DNA of 64,000 nucleotides from Allacma fusca (Eukaryota; Arthropoda; Collembola; Symphypleona; Sminthuridae), in the NCBI GenBank assembly GCA_947179485.1, contig OX359245.1, positions 78,045,067-78,109,066 on the forward strand, given 5' to 3'. The notes under the pieces were generated by a model. That model did no database searches. It was not told the origin of the DNA and saw only the letters and a list, made by a program, of their open reading frames with translations. Position numbers and translations under genes: made by a program. Position 1 is the first letter of the stretch, and the number at the start of each line of letters is the position of its first letter. Positions 37,151-49,550 of this stretch are shown here, piece by piece.

Positions 37151-37344
37151 CGTTGCTGCGAATAAAATATAAGCCTTGTGTTAAAAAGTGAACCTCTACC
37201 CTTATTTAATATATTATATATATTTCACTTCGCGTCTTTGTGTACAAGTTTGTTGAACTAAGTTCAACTTGTTCAAGGATGTATATGCAAGATATTGAAC
37301 TTCCATGGCACTTCCCGTCATTTCATTTTGATGGTCTCACCCCA

Positions 37345-39085
37345 TTATTCGGAATCCCGAAATTGTACCAAGATTATCAGGTAAGTTGTCAAGGAGCACA
37401 CTATCTAGAAAATAAACTCATTTAGTGTAGAATCAACAAAATTAAATTGCAATAAAGAATGTATTGCATGTGTACGGAAAAAATACTGATAAAGATGATT
37501 TTTCCAAACATTCAGTTCCAATTACATATGATAAAATCAATTGAATGCATTTTTAGATCCACAGTTTACTTTACCGAGGTGAGCAAACTTCGGTCAACGT
37601 TGAAATAATGGCCGGGCGATATGGTCGGTGGATTCGAGGTCAATCTTAATGCCATCATTAGAACCTTGTAGAAGGATTTCAAATCATCATGATCACCAGG
37701 GATGTTTTACAGATTTAATTATCATAATTCCATAAATATAAAATAAATTTTTGTATATTCAAAGCTGTATCTACATCAAAATACAAAATATTTACTCGGA
37801 GCTTTAATAGTTGTATAATGTTTTAATTATATTATAAATAAATTCTTATTCTCAAAATTCCACCTACATTTTTTTGAAGATCTTCTGGCAATTTTGCTAC
37901 ATCAAGTCGGCATAAGCTGGACAAGACTTGATTCGCAGTTGTTTTAATTTTCCCGCTCTCAGTAAAAAGTTGGTAAATTTGCAAAGCCAGTACGGCTGAT
38001 AAAATGATGCAAAACAATGCGTTGTTGTGATCAGATTTTATAATTGAAAATAGTGTAAAAAATGAATTAGCCAACGCAAGTGTAATGTAATAGACAATAT
38101 GAAGCAACATTTCGCAGCCAAAGCTGTCTATTAGATTTAAAACAATGTTAACACTCTGTAAACAACTCCTTACAACGTCATCAGAATTATTTTTAACGTG
38201 GTAATCTTGCTTCTCTTTGCTTATAGGAACTAACGGAAGCAATTGAAAATTTTCGAAAGTAATTGTGCCACAATGCCCCATAGTAGAAATCTCAACGTTA
38301 TCTAATTCTTGTGCAACAACTTCTAAGCATGCGCAGTACAGTTTCAAAAAGAAAGTCTTGTAAATGACAAGTGCAACATGGAGACAGTTCCGAAGTAACC
38401 ATGTCACCGTTGCGAAGACAAAGCATATTTTAAAAACTGTGCTGGAGTCTTTCTGATCATCTAATTCTTTTTCCGGCTCCTGATCTTTCGCATAACCACT
38501 TATGTCCCAAGGATCACTGATGTTATAGAAAAACGAGTAGAAACTGAAGACTCCGGAAAACAATATAAATGCTAGCGACGAAATTAGACCAGTTAGAACC
38601 CAACGCCGGGTGTAACTTTGAATATTCGAATATTTTTTAGCATGCTTATAGTTCTTTAAACAAAAATCGAACTGTTCCCCTATAGAGGTGTAGAGCTCAA
38701 ATTGATAGTTGTGAAACTTCCAGAACAATTCCGAACGTCTTGAATTGCACAATGCCAACAACTGAAATATTAGCCCAGTCAGGGTAAACATGGCGTAAAG
38801 AAAAGTATGTACAAATTTTTCTGTTGGAGTAAATTTGGCTACTCTTTGGAATTTCATGTTTGCTACAGTGACGGTAGAAGTTGAAGCTAAGCTGAACAGG
38901 ATTGTCAGAAGTGTCCATAAACTTGCTTTGCTTTTCCAACCCCCGGTTACTGTTCGATCGGGCTGAATGGTCAAGGACAAAAACCCAATCGCTCGGAGAC
39001 ATTGAAACACTGGTTTTGATAATTCCAATAATTTTTCAGGTACTGAAATTTTGGGGTTGGATTTATTACCGATTTCAATGAACAT
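37345..39085 (-). CDS. Gustatory receptor, array member 2
   Basis: Closest relative of member 1. Exons are 39085-37868, 37664-37575 and 37404-37345 (455 residues, all phase 0). The N-terminus is MFIEIGNKSNPK, exon 2 reads NPPTISPGHYFNVDRSLLTS, and exon 3 reads IVCSLTTYLIILVQF then RDSE, the canonical TYxxxxxQF signature. A four-residue deletion removes NDHF from the helix-5 region (DSFGCEM versus DSFNDHFGCDM in member 1); the remainder aligns without gaps. Membrane protein of chemosensory neurons by family; ligand unknown. The near-identity of the first 60 residues with member 1 suggests recent duplication or gene conversion. Confidence 0.9.
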
Positions 39086-41366
39086 TTTTTTAACGCGTGA
39101 AGTATTTCTTTGCTTGCTTCTCTATTAAACTCTGATATGTTTAACAGCATGTAAGAATTGGGTTGTTACTGGTTTCTTCACTTTTTAAAATACTCACTTA
39201 AAATTGCGAGAGGTTTTCATTTTCTTTATGACAATCGGAAATTGGGCAAATAATTTATTGTACCAACACTTAGGCTTGGGCGTGTCATGGAACGAGTCAT
39301 TTACTTAGCTCTAATTCCGTGATGAGGTATGACGACTAATCCCCTATAAGCTCACCCCTTACCGCGTAATTTTATTAAAACACCAACATAGCTAACAATA
39401 AGAACAAGCACTGCACAGACAGCATTTGCTGGCTCAGAAAGGCAAATATAAATAGTGAAGGCAGTAAATAGTTAGTTAGCTGCGCAGTGCTATGGTCTTC
39501 GATACTCGATACATCTTGAGCGCGCTATTATTTGATTCTTACCATCACTGTCAGTATCCACCTTTTCTACCTAGAAGCTAGAATAGGATGTACAAAATTT
39601 TTTTTTAACCTTTATATAACCTCTACGTATAAATATCATTTGTCCATTGTACATGTATCAAATATGTGTCAAAAAATGTATCAAAATAAGCCAAATTAAC
39701 CGTAGTGGTATTTTATTGCTTACTATATAAACAATTTCTGCTGGAAATAATAAACCACATTTAGAATTAATATATTCACAGGATTTAAAAAATAACTAAA
39801 CCTTTTGAGTTTTTTTACGCTAAACAAAAATAGCATTCTAACTATATGCTTTAAATGTATAGTTGCTCCAAGGAAACTACTCTAACCACTGTGCATATAT
39901 AATCAATAACCAATAAACACATATTTTACTTAAATTAGGAAAATTACGTGGCCACTGGAATCCAAGAAGCAGATTTTAAGCAGTTCGTATCTTAAGCACT
40001 TTCGTTCCACAAAGGTTTCTGGTAGTGTTTCTGTTCGGTACCGGGAATTCCCGAGGTTTCGGTTCCGGTACGGTTTCATTTCAGCGGCTTAAAGAATCGT
40101 CAAATTTCGGTTCGGTTTCGGGCAACGGTTTAAAGAACCGTCAAATTTCGGTCCTGTTTTGGGTACAAAAATCAAAACCGAAAGTTTTCGGGAAGGATTT
40201 ATTAAAGTTGCCGTTTTGGATGAAAACGCGAAACATGTATTTGTCAACTATCATTTGAAAAGGGGATACAACTATGACTTCCAGTAAAAGTCATTGTAAT
40301 TTCGTACAGCTCATGCAAAAATCTAGCTTATTGTTAGGAAACTATGGGAATGAAGTTGTATCAATAGGAAATGTTTACTAAATAAATTTACCATATAAAA
40401 AATTTCCGCAGACAATAATAAGCCACACTGACAAACAATACAGTCACAGGAGTTAAAAAATAACTAAAACTTTACAGTTGTTTTTTTTACGGTAAACTAA
40501 AAAATCATTCTATATGCTTTAAATGTATAGTTGTTACTAGGTAACTACTCTAACGACTGTAGATATAGATACACAATCATTAACCAATAAACACATGTTT
40601 TACTTAAATTAGGAAAATTACGTGGCCACTGGAATCCAAGAAACAGGTTTTAAGCAGTAGCCTTAATCGTTCGTACCACAAAGGTTTCTGGGTATACAGT
40701 AAAATTCGTTGTAATTTCCTACGACTCATAAAAACTATATAGCTTGTTGTTAGGAAACTATGGGAATGGAGCATCAGTAGGTTTATCCTATGGGTAACCT
40801 TAATTTCGTATAGTTGATTGTCCCATCACCATAGAATTGAGCAGCTATTGGAAGTGTTTCAGAGATATGTACCTTTAGTTTCTCTTACTGGACTCAAATT
40901 GCACTGATGGCGCTCAGAGCGGTGTTTATGCATTTATGTGTCATAAATTACTTTATGCAAAAAGGTCCTGCGTCAAAGTTTTTTAATGATCGTAAATGGT
41001 TCCAGCGTGATCAATAACATTTAGAAACTGTGTGGTTGGATGCGATTTGTAATCTTGGCTGGATTTTGCTTTGGCCTTTTAATTTATTTTCAATTATTTA
41101 TTGTCGCGAAATTATAACTAATTATTTGTTCTACATTTAGAATTATGCTTTGCTTTTAAAATACAATGTTTAGTTCCATCCTGATGTGAACTTGTAGTTA
41201 CATTAATTGATAGTCAGCAAGAAATTTTATTGTAATTTAATAATTTGACGATTATAAAATTGTATGCAGTTATAAGAATGATTATTATTTTTTCATGACT
41301 GGATGTGTCAAATGCCAACTATATATGTACTATCAGCTATAAAGACAATATTCTTCAGTGCAGGGA
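39086..41366. other. Duplicated upstream DNA of receptor 2, with an internal duplication
   Basis: A diverged copy of 29264-32086. Within it, the block around 39780-40025 (AACTAAACCTTTT to AAAGGTTTCTGG) is repeated at about 40430-40690, so this unit underwent an extra local tandem duplication that unit 1 lacks. The short inverted-repeat element is at 39407-39491. No gene. Confidence 0.55.
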
Positions 41367-41583
41367 TCCTTCTTAATAAAGGACACTTTCTGTCCGTTTA
41401 TTTAAATTTCCATTCATAGTTCGATGGTCTCACACAACGCCCATAAGGTGGCATGCCAAGCACTCATTATTAACGAGCACAACATGCCTGTTTCTTTATA
41501 CCTAAATCATGATTTTTTCACGTGTTTATCGATTTTTATCATTTTAATAGGTTTTTACTCTGCTATCTATCTAGACTATTATT

Positions 41584-41694
41584 ACCAGCCGTTCCAACTC
41601 ACCTTCATCTAAATATACAAATACATGTAAGGGTCTTGTGGACCCGCATATCAATTAATGATAAGATCTCCCCACGATAAGAGTCCCTCTCACA
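41584..41694 (-). repeat. 3' LTR, truncated
   Basis: The first 111 bp of the LTR, diverging from the 5' LTR copy after CGGCTGGT. About 20-30 bp present in the 5' LTR (GGGGCCCCATAT region) are missing. Confidence 0.65.
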
Positions 41695-42681
41695 TTTTCC
41701 CCACCAGGAAAATGAGTCGTCCCCGACTCATGACGGTGGAAATACATGCATGTATCAATATACATATAGACATAATTAAGGTTAATTACAAGAATGGGTC
41801 AAGTGATCAACAAAAATCCACACTGATGTGGCAATATTGCAAAACAAAAACAAATAGAGGGTATAAACCCAAAAATAATGACGAATCAAATAATCAAGTC
41901 AATAAAACAATACCGTCTTCACCATAAACAAACACATATACACACCATATATACCATTATTTCGTCAAGTAATTATTAATTACACGTAGTTAAATTGTAC
42001 AATTGATGAGATTTCTTGTTGACGTGAAACCGAAGGTTCAGAATCCCATTCCTGGGTCCTGTGTAAAACCCCATCCCACACATTCATGTGCATCATGTGA
42101 TATTAGGCCATGTGTATCATAGAGTTCCCATAGAACGAAGGACTCTAATATCCACATTAGTGAACCAATAATTAAACAAAAATGTAACCCATAAATCAGG
42201 AAAGGCCAAGTGAGAGCTGTCATACTTGTAGGGTAATGTTGTCAACGCCAGACCTTACCCACGAGTGATAAAGGGGTTAAACGTACGGAAGCAAAGGTTA
42301 AACTTATCTAAAGGCGCAAAGGATTCAGTGGAATGTAGTATTTCTCCTTTGTCAACTTGGCCAGCACGCCCTCAATATCAACATCTTTTGTGGATCACGC
42401 TAAAGGCCGCGCAACCTTAATACGGTGCAGCTCACACATAAATTGGCCATAATTGAATTAATAAGATTAACAGTCAGATAATATTACATCTACTACAAGG
42501 CACTCTATAAAGTTAACATGGTCCCAAATTAGATCCAGCCCTCAGCCACATTACAAGAGCGCTCATACAAATTTCAATGAAGTAGATAATATACCACAAA
42601 TAAACAAAATAACAATAATTAGGTATGTATATTCATAGACAACTCATTATTAACGAAAATGGCTAAGTATTACTGCCTTGA

Positions 42682-44348
42682 TTATTTAATTCCAAATCCG
42701 GGGGGTCTACTTGCCTCCAGCGGTATACTGCATCTGTAACGATGTGTCCTGGTCTTGACTTTTAATTTCTTATTTGAGATTAGATGACAAGACTTCTTTT
42801 TAGGACCCATTCGTGATTCCCTTGATGAGTGTCCGGAGTCTGATCCATCCGAAAAATTCTGCGAGGTCATGGGTTGGCCTATCGTTCTTCCCGACCCACA
42901 TCATTGTTTGACCCCTACAATGGAAAGGTTATTGGGACCATCCGTAGGAAATCCCTGCGATGATGAAAGAGTAATATTAGTATTCCCTTTCACATAAAAA
43001 TTAGCAGATTTATCGGGAGATAGAATGAAGTAAGTTATAAAATAGGTCCGGTGAACATAACAGAGCCGGGTCATTGGTTTCAAAATCAGTAGTCCTTTTA
43101 GGATGCGACTGTATTGATGAGAATAAAGGCCCATCAACAAAATCCTCACGGGGCCTTTTTATACACGAAGGAGGAACAGTCGTTGGATCCTGTTGAACTC
43201 GCTTCAGCGGCAATAAAGGTTTGTTATCCCTTGAATATATAATTATTGAAGAAGGATAATCCGCATCTAAATTGCCATCACAATTAGCAAAATTATTAGC
43301 ATAATTGTTTGCAACATCATGAATTCTTTGCTTTTGCTCTTCAGTATTTGTTGGACCTAATTTCATTTCATCCTTACTAAAACAGTGCCTTGGTTCATGG
43401 ACCTGAAGGACATCAGCGGTAGGAGAAAATTTGTTGTTATATTCCTTATACGGGGCGTTTTGAGAATCATTCATATTTTCATAGTTCAAGTATTACTAAA
43501 TCGTATTGTCGGAGACATAATGTCATTAAGTATTTTCGTATCATATATAGTTATTAGCGATATTTTGAATAGTAACCTGTGAGGTCCCTGTAATGGAGCC
43601 TTCAGGTTCAGAGAATATACAGATTAATTTGTTCTCATCCCTACTTAAATTAAATGCAAGAGAGTCATGAAGATCATTCGTGGGCTTCAAATACAGTTTG
43701 CTAAATAAATTATTGTTTATTTTAAATTCCTCCTCTGGGGATAGAGATCGGGGAATCTCCTCCTTGAATGTTGTCTTATTCCTTTGGACCAAAGAAGAAG
43801 GTAGTGTCTCTGATGGAGCCTGAATATCTTCAGGCATGTCAATGACTATGTCCCTATAAGCTTCAGGGGGTGAAGAAACTATATGCACAAATTTATTTGG
43901 ATCATATGGGGAATGACACTGAGGTTCGTACGAAATATGGCGTACAATTGGAGGTGACACATGTAAGTGAGCCTTGTTTACCTGTGAATTTGGACATAAA
44001 TAAATATATAAATAAATATATAAATAAATATATAAATATAAATATCCCGGATGAATTTACTCACCGGAAAAATCGTTGAGTGTTTAGGAGGCTGTGAAGT
44101 CTGGACGTCCCCGAACGCCAGACTTATGAGTTTCCCGAATTATTGGGAAGTGGGACTGGTGCTGGTGATTCCATCGGAGGGATTGGACCAGGATAATAAT
44201 TCTGCTCGTGATCATTATGGTATCCTCTATTATCCCATTCTGGCGGAGGCTTGTGGGATGGCCTGTGGTGACCAGCATATGATTGCTGAGTGAAAGGGTT
44301 GACTCTATATTGTGAATGTACAGGGTTTAGATCCGGATATGGAGTCAA
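42682..44348 (-). pseudogene. Broken low-complexity frames downstream of gag
   Basis: Minus-strand frames 44348-44124, 43960-43541, 43489-43010 and 42870-42682 follow gag. They are rich in Pro, Asn, Ser and Gln (for example PPPEWDNRGYHNDHEQNYYP; VHIVSSPPEAYRDIVIDMPE) and share no motif with pol. They may be pieces of one long extra ORF of this element family. The (ATAAATAT) run near 44000-44045 interrupts them. I cannot assign a function. Confidence 0.35.
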
Positions 44349-44498
44349 GTAATCTTGCTAAAGTTGAGAATTTCCCTGAAATTGACGGTTGTCTGGTTGG
44401 AAGAAATTATTCTGACCATCATAATTCTGGGGTGGCGGTTGAGACAGACTGTTATTTTAATTGTCTCCCCTGGGATAATTCGGATAATTTCCCTGATA

Positions 44499-45555
44499 CT
44501 AGTGGCTCTGAAATTGACCTGCGCTTTTCATATTAAAACCGGTTTCATAATAATAATTATTTTTTAAATTTCCATTTGAATTACCACGAGAACGGTTGCG
44601 GTTCTCAAACAAACCCACGAGCTTGCTAACATTCCCGGAGGCAACGTCCTGTTGCAATTGTAGACATTGTTTCCAATTGTGATTATTGTGGGTGCAATAA
44701 TCAGAAGTCGGGACGGCGTTGGATCTCAATGATGTATCCGCCATTTGAGGAGCCTGGGATGTAGAGGAGGGCACCGTGCGGGACCTGTTGTTAACCTCCG
44801 TCGCCGGATTCCGAAGTAGTCCCCAAATATTTTTAACAAATTCGGGTAAGCTCCTGGAAAGGGTTACAGCAAATGAGTGGAGGAAGTTTCCCCCTGGCAT
44901 GCTCAATGATGACGTCATCCGTAGTTCTTGGATCCAGATCTAAGCATAAATGCTGGAGTGCGGCCACGAAAGATTCTGCCGACATCCCGGAGGAGTAGAG
45001 GAATGTGTCCAATGCAATCTGTTTTGCAGGCCGGAGATTGGCATGGTCAAACCGCTGGATAAGGCTGTTTGAAATAAATTTCCAGACATCCAAGGCAGGT
45101 GTTCCCAACTCTTCATAAAGCCTTAACCTGGGAAATTCTGATCGAAACCACTCCTGGACTGCCTTGTTCGGTGACTTTTGAAAGAATTTCCTAAGGATAT
45201 GCCGCACAGTATCATAGGAAATAAACATATCCTTTGAATAAAAATTGACATGTCGAACGAAAGCTTTAGGGCCATCATCACTGAAGTATTGCTCTACTTC
45301 AGCCCTAAAGCGATCGATCCGACGATATTTTTCATCAGAGGATTTAGGAGTTAAAGCTCCTAACATATCAGCTGTAGGAGGAACAACGGCCATCAAAGAT
45401 GGAATGGGACTAGGTGGGACATCAGCACCTATGGGCGGGTCCTGGGACGCCCCAAATGTATTTGAGGACATAGGGTCAAATGCAGCCCAGTCTGATCCCA
45501 ATGTGGTACTCTTAGCCATTAGAATATTGGGGATTAGATTTAAGATGATATTCAA
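44499..45555 (-). CDS. Gag-like protein of the LTR element, frameshifted
   Basis: The frame 45555-44833 reads as a retrotransposon Gag capsid: a Pro-rich N-terminus (MAKSTTLGSDWAAFDP onward), then EWFRSEFPRLRLYEE, FISNSLIQRFDHANLRPAKQ and ALDTFLYSSGMSAESFVAAL. It stops at a TAA near 44838. A second frame (44918-44499) carries the continuation through a Ser/Thr/Pro linker to a degenerate zinc-knuckle-like stretch (YCTHNNHNWKQC, first Cys absent) and an Arg/Asn-rich RNA-binding tail. A frameshift near 44840 separates the parts. Gag forms the particle and binds element RNA. Copy is inactive as read. Confidence 0.65.
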
Positions 45556-46402
45556 AAGATCTCAAAGAACAAATCAATTTGCGTTGATAAGTAAAACACT
45601 CGGTGTTGTAAGGTTAAACTCCGATAATGGAAAACCAGAGGTTTGAATATTTATATAATGGCTTCCTCCGATAATCGAAAAAACTCAAAGGTTAAATAAT
45701 GTGATAGTGGCCTGCTGCGATAGGAAGTCATTAGCACAAATTCTATTCAGATTTTAAATACTAAGTGTTGTTGAAAGTTTTAAAGTCAAGTCGATAAGTG
45801 CTCACAATCAGTGCACGGGCCAAAAATACAATAGGTCTTACAAACGCCTGGACCTTGACTCTGGAAGACCTTGAACCAGGCTAGCTATTATCGAAATTTC
45901 CAGGATAGGTACCTCTACGTAATTAAATAGGCAACGGCGTGGTCGTCAGATTAGGAAATGAATGGAATATGTACTTCCTTCGAATTTTAATGGATGACGG
46001 CGTGGTTTCCAATATGGAACCTAAATGTGAAGTCCAGAAGACATGCGGAAACAGTTAGTTGAGGAAATCCTGGTAACTTCAGAAATAATACACAAACTGA
46101 AATATTATTCTTGAAAGTTGTCCAAGGGATGACTCCAGAGCTGGATCTCAATGAGAGATGCTAAGGCCGGACGGCGTGGACCAGGAGAAGCCGTTGCGAC
46201 TGCTTTGCACGGTGTGGTCGTGAAATAGCTATCTCTTGGAGATGCACGTAAGCCGTGTGGCTGGAGCCGGTGGGGCAAGTCGAGAAAATTGATTTTTTGG
46301 AAATGGGTTCCAAAAATGGACTAAACTATGAGCTAAATTAATGGAGAACTCGCTCAGCAGTGAAGAGGGTTGAGGGAAAGACTCCGCAACCTCCACCAAA
46401 AA

Positions 46403-46780
46403 TGTCAGAGTTGACTTCACTATATTACCTAAAAACTAGCTAATACTAATTTTGACTCTAGTTATTGAGTCAAAGTATTTGGACCTAAATTATAAAATAT
46501 TGATGCGAGTAGTATCATGGAAATGATAAGATATATGTGCTTAATAACTAATAAGAGGAGAGGCTCAAGTGTGGAGCCGTTGAATTCGTGTAGGATACTG
46601 CCTTTATTAACTATAAGAGACGTCCAAGAAGACCACGAGGAGAGTTGGAACCAGCCGTTCCAACTCACCTTCATTTAAATATACAAATACATTTAAGAGT
46701 CTTGTGGACCCGCATATCAATTAATGATAAGATCTCCATAGTTTGGGGCCCCATATAAGACTGTGAGAGTCACTCTCACA
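46403..46780 (-). repeat. 5' LTR
   Basis: TG...CA-bounded 378-bp repeat. The start is fixed by homology to the partial 3' LTR, which directly follows a polypurine tract; the end is fixed by CTGACA just before the TTGGTGGAGG motif. AATAAAGGCAG near 46600 on the minus strand is a candidate polyadenylation signal. Confidence 0.65.
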
Positions 46781-49185
46781 TTGTTATTATTAAAATGAGT
46801 TTAGCTATCAGTATTAGTTTGTTCCTCTTCCACTTTATCAAATTGGTCATTATTGTATCTATTCAAATGTGTTTTTCAATTACATCAAAATCCCAATTTT
46901 AAAATGAGTTCCTTCTGAAGAATTGTAATAGCGTTTATTTTTTGTTTGAATTTGACGTTGTTTCTTTCAAAGTATCAAATTACAGAGTACACAGTTTTGA
47001 AGGTAAACCTAGGAAAACAATTTCCCTTCTAAGATAACTCAGGATGGGTGTTTGACAATTAGTGAATCTTGGATTTGAATGTCTGTAGGCAATACCTTTT
47101 TAGAAAATCTTTGAGCAATGGTCCTAGTCATTCTAATGATGATTTTTAAGGTTAGTAATATGCTGGACTCATCTTTGCTCAGCTTAAATGTTAAAGCTTA
47201 TTACAGCAGTCGGGAGATTGCATGCAGTAGTAGTTTTAAATATTACAGTACAAAAAGTAAGCATAATAAAGCAGTTTCTTTGTCATCAAAAGGTAGGGGT
47301 GTTGAAACGAGGCAAATCAATTTATTTGATCATGAAACATAAGAGAATGACGGGACATCTTTAAAGCATTGCCATTTTATTCGATACGAATCAAACGAAC
47401 AAAAAAGAAATAAGCTAATGAAGTGATCAAACTGCTCTCTGCTTACAGATAATCCTCACTGAACCTTGAAATAGTCAGACAAAACGTATCAATTACATTA
47501 AATAATCAATAATTAATACATACCAATTTTCCAGAATAGCTTTCTGAAAACCGATTTAATTGTTAATATAATTAATTTAATTTTGTATGCTTTATAAAAC
47601 CACCTTTTTTCCCGTGAGGGAGTTTGCAAACTAAGTAAACATTTGAATCAATTGTATTTACACACAATTTTATAAAACTGCTGTAAATATTAGTCATCAT
47701 TGTCAAAATTGTTCTTGCGGTTGTTTACAATTTACCAGATCTACAGTAAACGACTGGCCCGCTCTGGATTAAGTGGCTAAAAATTACAAAACAGGAAAGA
47801 TTACAACTGTTAAAGTTTAAGGAAAAGAAGAATCCTTTGGAACCGTCAGCCATCTTTAAATTGACGCACGTATAAAGATGCCTTTTTAGAAAGTGAAACT
47901 TTCTTATAGACGAGTCTGTTCCGTCCGTCCTTCTGTCCGTCCGTCTACAAAATCTTGTGAGTCGCGCAACTCAACAACGGAATGACATACGGAAATGGAA
48001 CTGGTCCCAAAAAATCGGACATAAATTCTAGATGCCTATTGATATTTGCCCTGGCCCAGGTTCAACCGTTTGACCGCTGAAAATTATTTTCTGGATACAA
48101 TTGTCAAAAAATCTTGCATTTGCTATACCTTTCCAACGGATAGACGTATGGACATGGACATGCGTCGTTTACAGATAACAATCAAACTCTATTTCCCTAC
48201 CCTACTAAAAATCTTTAAATATAAGTTTCACTTTCCTGCACATGCAAGCAAAGTTTGCCTAAATCAGTGCAGTGCACGGATTTTTTAGTAGACTAGCTAC
48301 TATTTGGGAATGCAGTTTACTAAAAAATCGTGAGATCTACTAAGTCTACTATTTGATTGAAAAAGCTTCTACCCTCTACATTTGCCTAAAATAATTGTAC
48401 TATTATTCTGTTCTAGGAAATGTGATGACGATCAAGCGACACTTACATATCCGAAATTTTAGAACTTGGTACCTGTAAAATGTCGAATCATTTGCATGTT
48501 TCCATGTAAAAGTAGGTCCAACATTTGAACTCAAATTTTGTTCAGTTTATTTCTGCAGCACACTGCAATAGTGCATTAATGTGAAATAGTAAAAATCACA
48601 AAATAAAAGTGAAGTGGGAATCATCATTAAATATTTTTACTGTATCCGTCAGTACTAAATAGTTGTTTTTATTTAAATGTAAGTACTCCGTGTGGTAATA
48701 TTTGATCTGATAAAACTGAAATCAGAGGCGAATGTACTTTCAAAGATGGCTTACAAAAAAGTCTCGAATAGTAATTACTTTAACATCGCAGAATATCTTT
48801 GCGAGAATATGACAATCCTATTCCTAGTTGAGTACTTACTTCCGCTTCCAGGTATAATTATTTCGACATTTGTTTTTATAAAGTGTATTACTAGAAGAAT
48901 GTTCATGAAACTTCTGGAAGCAATGACAACTATAAAAAGTATTCTAGAATGAATTTGTGTAATTATCATTTTATGATATGCTATTTGGTCTGGTGATTGC
49001 TATTGGCTTGGTGGTACCGTAGTTATTTTCAGAGAATAGTTTTAAATCGCTTTAAGAAAATACTAATGCTAGAATAGATAAATTGTTTTTATACAACGGA
49101 ATAAATTTTGACATAAAATTAAAAAACCTACTATTTTGCTTATTTGAATCTGACAGCTTTAATTATTATGCATTTACTCCTGTGT
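46781..49185. other. Helitron interior, no gene recognised
   Basis: AT-rich. A CCGTCCGTCCTTCTGTCCGTCCGTC string at 47919-47945 is a simple tract often seen in repeats of arthropods. Frames at 47118-47342 and 48692-48952 have no homology I can name. Confidence 0.35.
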
Positions 49186-49194
49186 TTAGACACC

Positions 49195-49445
49195 TTATAC
49201 GTATAGATGATTATGCGTTTAGATACCTTTTACGTTTAGCTGATTATGCGTATAACTCTATGCGTTTAGCTGTTTTACGTTTAGCCTTTTATGCGTTTAT
49301 CTGTTTTACGTTTAGCCTTTTATGCGTTTATCTGTTTTACGCTTAGCCTTTTATGCGTTTAGCTGTTTTACGTGCAGCCTTTTATGCGTTTAGCTGTTTT
49401 ACGTTTAGCCTTTTATGCGTTTAGCTGTGATACCTTTAGATACCT
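49195..49445. repeat. Minisatellite, about 31-bp unit
   Basis: The unit TTTTATGCGTTTAGCTGTTT plus TACGTTTAGCC repeats about five times almost perfectly (49257-49432), with decayed units before it. It lies close to the 3' end of the Helitron; minisatellites near termini are frequent in Helitron relatives. The 87-codon frame through it is repeat-derived. Confidence 0.75.
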
Positions 49446-49550
49446 TTAGGTATACAACAAGTCTCTACGATAAGGCTTGACTCGTAAAACGTTTGACTTT
49501 TAATTTATACAATCAAACTACCATCTCTTCAATTAATTGTCTTTTACTAG

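Larger units (their letters stand above)
41584..46780 (-). mobile_element. LTR retrotransposon (Gypsy-type layout), gag only, 3' LTR truncated
   Basis: The 5' LTR is about 46780-46403, beginning TGTGAGAG and ending CTGACA on the minus strand. It is followed by TTTTTGGTGGAGG where a primer-binding region is expected. The 3' LTR keeps only its first 111 bp (41694-41584), preceded by the polypurine tract GGTGGGGAAAA. The shared LTR segment (ACCAGCCGTTCCAACTCACC to GATAAGATCTCC) is near-identical. Internally only gag-like and low-complexity frames are seen. No protease, RT, RNase H or integrase motif was found in about 4.7 kb of interior. Confidence 0.75.
41367..49550 (+). mobile_element. Helitron-bounded insertion of 8.2 kb (nested)
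   Basis: It begins TCCTTCTTAATAAAGGACAC and ends CTTTTACTAG, inserted between A and T. The paralogous unit at 32081-32096 shows the uninterrupted site (CAGGGA|TACCTAATAATT against CAGGGA[insert]TATCTAATAATG). Both ends match the complete 268-bp Helitron at 16248-16515 over roughly 80-100 bp each. The 3' hairpin has been deleted (ATTGT runs directly into CTTTTACTAG). No Rep or helicase domain was found, so it was non-autonomous or has lost them. It contains the LTR element at 41584-46780. Confidence 0.8.

Noticed and set aside
43870..44079. Plus-strand frame with an NKYINKYINKYI repeat
   Set aside because: Simple ATAAATAT microsatellite inside the LTR element.
48692..48952. Hydrophobic 86-codon frame that could be a receptor fragment
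   Set aside because: No receptor motif and no similarity to the array members.
49195..49445. Regularly spaced repeats, CRISPR-like at first glance
   Set aside because: Units are contiguous 31-mers without unique spacers, in a eukaryotic genome.
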